From Bin87 sp963665395 (lineage in GTDB: Bacteria; Chloroflexota; Dehalococcoidia; Lucifugimonadales; UBA3495), in the NCBI GenBank assembly GCA_963665395.2, contig OY762251.1:1736001-1800000 (forward strand): DNA of 64,000 bases. The letters are read 5' to 3'. The notes under the pieces were generated by a model, which was not told the DNA's origin, made no database searches, and was given only the letters and a program-made list of their open reading frames with translations. A program made the position numbers and the translations under genes. Position 1 is the first letter of the stretch. Each line of letters opens with the position of its first letter. Below are positions 61,495 to 64,000 of the stretch, in pieces.

Positions 61495-63321
61495 CTAACA
61501 ATTCGGCAGGGCGAGTTCGTCCAGGTCATTCTCGTCCACGTCGTGCAATGCCACTGGTATGCACCCGGTCAACTCGTTCCTGATGATGTACAGGAGCTCC
61601 AGATTGGCCAGATTGGTCAACTCGGGCGGTATCGCGCCGGTCAACTGGTTGGTGTCCAGGTGCAGTTGCTCCAGGTTGGACAGGTTGCCCAGCTCCGGCG
61701 GTATCGTGCCCATCAAGCCGTTGTTGTCCAGGTGCAGTTGCTCCAGGTTGTCCATATTGCCCAGTTCGGGCGGTATGGCGCCGGTCAACCGGTTCCGGTT
61801 GAAGTCCAATATCTTCAACTCGGCCAGGTTGCCCAGCTCCGGCGGTATCGCTCCTTCCAGTTCATTCTCACGGAGGTACAGCGTTTCCAGGTTGGCCAGA
61901 TTGCCCAACTCCGCCGGCACCTGACCGGACAGCCGGTTGCTGTTCAAGCGCAGACGTTTCAACTCGGCGAGATTGCCCAGTTCCGGCGGGATGGTTCCGT
62001 CCAGCCGGTTGTTGGAAAGATACAGCGTTTCCAGGTTTTCGAGACTGCCCAACTCCGACGGAATCTCGCCGGACAGCCGGTTGTTCTCCAGGCGTAGCGC
62101 GGAAAGGTTTTCGAGACTGCCCAGCTCCGACGGAATCTCGCCGGTCAACTCGTTGTCGAAGAGGTAGAGCCACTTCAGGCTTTTTTGGGGTTTGCTCAAT
62201 TGCCACGGTATCTCGCCGGACAATCGGTTGCCATGAAGCCACAACCCTCTGAGGTTCTCCAAATTGCCCAACTCGGCCGGTATTTCCCCGGTCAGGTCAT
62301 TGCGATACGTGCCCAGCAAGGCCAGGTTCTCCAGATTGCCCAGTTCGGCCGGTATCTCGCCGGTGAATTGGTTATCGCCGACCCATAGAGCCGTGAGGTT
62401 TTTGAGGCCGCCCATCTCAGGCGGTATCTGCCCTTCCAGCTGGTTGCCGTCGAGGTCAAGAGTCCTGAGTTCGTCCAGGTTGTTGAATGCGGCCGGTATC
62501 TCGCCTTCCAGGTCGTTGTTCCACAGCTCAAGATCGGTGAGGTTGACCAGGTTGCCCAATTCGGACGGTATCGGCCCGCTCAAATCGTTGTGGTCCAGGG
62601 ACAGCACGGTCAGGCTGGTCAGGTTGCCCACTTCAGCGGGTATCTCGCCGCTGAGGTAGTTGCCGTCCAGGTCCAGGGTTTCCAGGTGGGCCAGGTTGCC
62701 CAATTCGGGGGGCATCTCGCCGAACAGGAAGTTGTTGTCCAGGTAAAGCACCAGCACGCAGCCGTTGCCGTCGGTGGATACGCCGAACCAGGTGCCGATG
62801 GGGTCATCGCTGAGCCAGTTGAGGTTGTTCCGCCAACCGTCGCCGTCGGTGGCGTTGTACAAGGCTTCCAACGCGGCCCGGTCGCCGGCGCACTCCGCGG
62901 AGCCGCCGGGAAGTTCCACTAGGTCGGACCAGGGCGACCATTGGGGATCGCCGTAGAGCTCGTTGCTGGTTCCCACGATAAACCAGTAGGAAGCCCCCGG
63001 AGTTAGCCGCTTGGCGACGTAGGAGGATTGCCCCCGATTGGGCACTCCCACGGAAGTGAACGTTTCTCGCCAATCGCGTCCGGCTGCGATGGCGGCATCG
63101 TAGTCTTCTTTGTGAACCCACCCAACGCGGTAGTACGCCGCGCCGGCCACGGCATTCCACGTAACCATCACCTCGCCGGGGTTGGAGCCGAGCTGTACCT
63201 GCGGCTTCGTCGGACTAGCCGGGGTATCGTCGGCCGCCGCCGGCCTGACGTTGCCGCCGACGGAGACGACAACCAGCAGGACGACCAGAGAGAGGGTTGC
63301 GATTGCTATGGGTAGTTTCAT
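61495..63321 (-). CDS. Secreted leucine-rich-repeat protein of plant type
   Basis: A 608-residue exported protein. The N-terminal signal is KLPIAIATLSLVVLLVVVSVGG. A fibronectin-III-like domain follows (VMVTWNAVAGAAYYRVGWV and SYWFIVGTSN), then CAGDRAALEALYNATDGDGWRNN, the cap preceding bacterial LRRs. About 16 repeats of 24 residues follow the pattern LxxLxLxxNxLxGxIPxELGNL, like plant receptor and Chloroflexota surface LRRs. It should bind proteins or carbohydrates at the surface. ATG 63321 is chosen as it starts the signal peptide. The repeat consensus is the same as in the broken gene at 44661-49075. Confidence 0.88.
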   Translation of the reverse strand: MKLPIAIATLSLVVLLVVVSVGGNVRPAAADDTPASPTKPQVQLGSNPGEVMVTWNAVAGAAYYRVGWVHKEDYDAAIAAGRDWRETFTSVGVPNRGQSSYVAKRLTPGASYWFIVGTSNELYGDPQWSPWSDLVELPGGSAECAGDRAALEALYNATDGDGWRNNLNWLSDDPIGTWFGVSTDGNGCVLVLYLDNNFLFGEMPPELGNLAHLETLDLDGNYLSGEIPAEVGNLTSLTVLSLDHNDLSGPIPSELGNLVNLTDLELWNNDLEGEIPAAFNNLDELRTLDLDGNQLEGQIPPEMGGLKNLTALWVGDNQFTGEIPAELGNLENLALLGTYRNDLTGEIPAELGNLENLRGLWLHGNRLSGEIPWQLSKPQKSLKWLYLFDNELTGEIPSELGSLENLSALRLENNRLSGEIPSELGSLENLETLYLSNNRLDGTIPPELGNLAELKRLRLNSNRLSGQVPAELGNLANLETLYLRENELEGAIPPELGNLAELKILDFNRNRLTGAIPPELGNMDNLEQLHLDNNGLMGTIPPELGNLSNLEQLHLDTNQLTGAIPPELTNLANLELLYIIRNELTGCIPVALHDVDENDLDELALPNC

Positions 63322-63703
63322 ATTCGCTCTTGATCCTCATCTAGTTTTATCCCGGGGCCTGGCGGCTGACTTTCCAGATGTAGGCGATTCCAAGCCGCCC
63401 TGGCCGCCGGCGATAGGCGCGCTTATCGTAGTTTTGGCGCTGGGGCGTGTCAAGGGTAGCCGGGGCTTGCGGTTCACGGCGATTAGCTTGATCGACCGAC
63501 AGAGGCCAAGTGGTAGTAAGACGGAGGTGAGGGTTGATATCAGTAACGATTATTGGGTAGCGACCGATGCAGGACGAGGACTATAGTAGGTTTCGTGCCC
63601 ATCGGTACGTACCCAATACACACAGTTGGGGACTACCGGACGAATTACGGCCGGAGAGCCGCGCCGTTGCCGATTGCGAGGGGTACCGCCGCCGGTTTTG
63701 CGA
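63322..63703. other. 382-bp region without a recognised gene
   Basis: No convincing coding region was seen. A + strand open frame (63182-63586) overlaps the start of the LRR gene and shows no family motif. No tRNA or repeat was recognised. Confidence 0.4.
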
Positions 63704-64000
63704 CTAGTTTGGCCAGTTAGGCTGTCCTTGCGGCCAATCGTTCAGCAACCCTATTAGTGCCAAACAATAGTTTCCTTTATTTGTGCCGCCTTTGATAACT
63801 TCTTGCGATGAACATTCTTTCTGGAAGTGCGACAGCAACCTGCAAACCTTTGTGCCTGCTCCAATATGACAATTGTGATTAAGTTCCACGAGGCCATCAT
63901 AAGCCAAGAGCTTAGCCTGGGCGATGGCGTTGGCTTGAACCAGCGTGAGCAATCCGGTGTGTTCTGTGATCACGTACCCGACGCTTTCGATGATATCGGC
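63704..64000 (-). CDS. C-terminal part of a hypothetical protein running off the right edge
   Basis: The minus-strand frame is open from the window edge to the stop at 63704-63706, giving about 98 residues (ADIIESVGYVITEHTGLLTLVQANAIAQAKLLAYDGL, then NHNCHIGAGTKVCRLLSHFQKECSSQ). Several cysteines and histidines occur, but no known motif was recognised. A GTG at 63973 could start a shorter form, but the open frame upstream suggests the gene begins outside the window. Unrecognised. Confidence 0.45.
   Translation of the reverse strand, partial: ADIIESVGYVITEHTGLLTLVQANAIAQAKLLAYDGLVELNHNCHIGAGTKVCRLLSHFQKECSSQEVIKGGTNKGNYCLALIGLLNDWPQGQPNWPN

Overview
The window looks like a chromosome segment of a GC-rich, uncultivated Chloroflexota bacterium, most probably of the Dehalococcoidia/SAR202 type. 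Three things point there. It carries a single unlinked 16S rRNA gene with no 23S, 5S or tRNA behind it. It is rich in families expanded in SAR202: an enolase-superfamily enzyme, two luciferase-like flavin monooxygenases, a CaiB-type CoA transferase and a xanthine-dehydrogenase-type molybdenum hydroxylase. It also has many interspersed palindromic repeats and toxin-antitoxin genes, as in host-associated relatives. The lineage is inferred; only the gene content is seen directly.

Layout. 1-2707: end of a Uma2-like gene, a GNAT acetyltransferase, a PNPOx-like flavoprotein, a NIPSNAP protein and an enolase-superfamily enzyme. 2800-4684: 16S rRNA with a near-consensus promoter, followed by a terminator. 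4765-9528: housekeeping block (lipoprotein, thiL, tsaE-tsaB, ndk, rsfS, small coiled-coil membrane protein). 9747-15742: gltB-gltD glutamate synthase. 15802-16863: a broken PaREP1/HEPN-like gene and a retropepsin-like pair. 16922-22640: pyruvate kinase, an LLM oxidoreductase, a Doc-type toxin-antitoxin pair, two small genes of unknown function and nudC. 22705-27306: ThuA-like protein, CHC2 zinc-finger protein, secreted metallopeptidase-like lipoprotein and pth.

27477-38596 is the most unusual stretch. It starts with a large P-loop GTPase-like protein and small membrane proteins. Uma2 and DUF1501 genes follow, then a co-directional run of two retropepsin-like proteins, a SWIM protein and a NYN nuclease-like protein. 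The last three genes are a radical SAM protein of the DNA modification/repair type with a helix-hairpin-helix (HhH), a PRTase-CE-like protein, and a NADAR domain fused to a HhH. The radical SAM-PRTase-NADAR set is the best candidate for an undescribed system: NADAR proteins reverse ADP-ribosylation of nucleobases, and both end genes carry DNA-binding HhH modules.

38901-49075: second LLM enzyme, intact PaREP1-like paralogue, VOC protein, BrnT/BrnA pair, zinc-ribbon mini-genes, CoA transferase and a very large secreted RCC1/YWTD/LRR protein broken by one frameshift. 49385-56422: MarR regulator, SBP56-like protein, membrane protein and a peptide ABC transporter operon (binding protein and two permeases) split by a seven-copy 47-bp tandem array. 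56575-58931: a nest of three decayed insertion sequences, one sharing terminal repeats with a short MITE at 23.6 kb. 59039-64000: molybdenum hydroxylase, a secreted plant-type LRR protein and a gene running off the right edge.

At least six families of short palindromic repeats are scattered between genes. One copy sits in frame inside thiL and another supplies the stop codon of the CHC2-finger gene.
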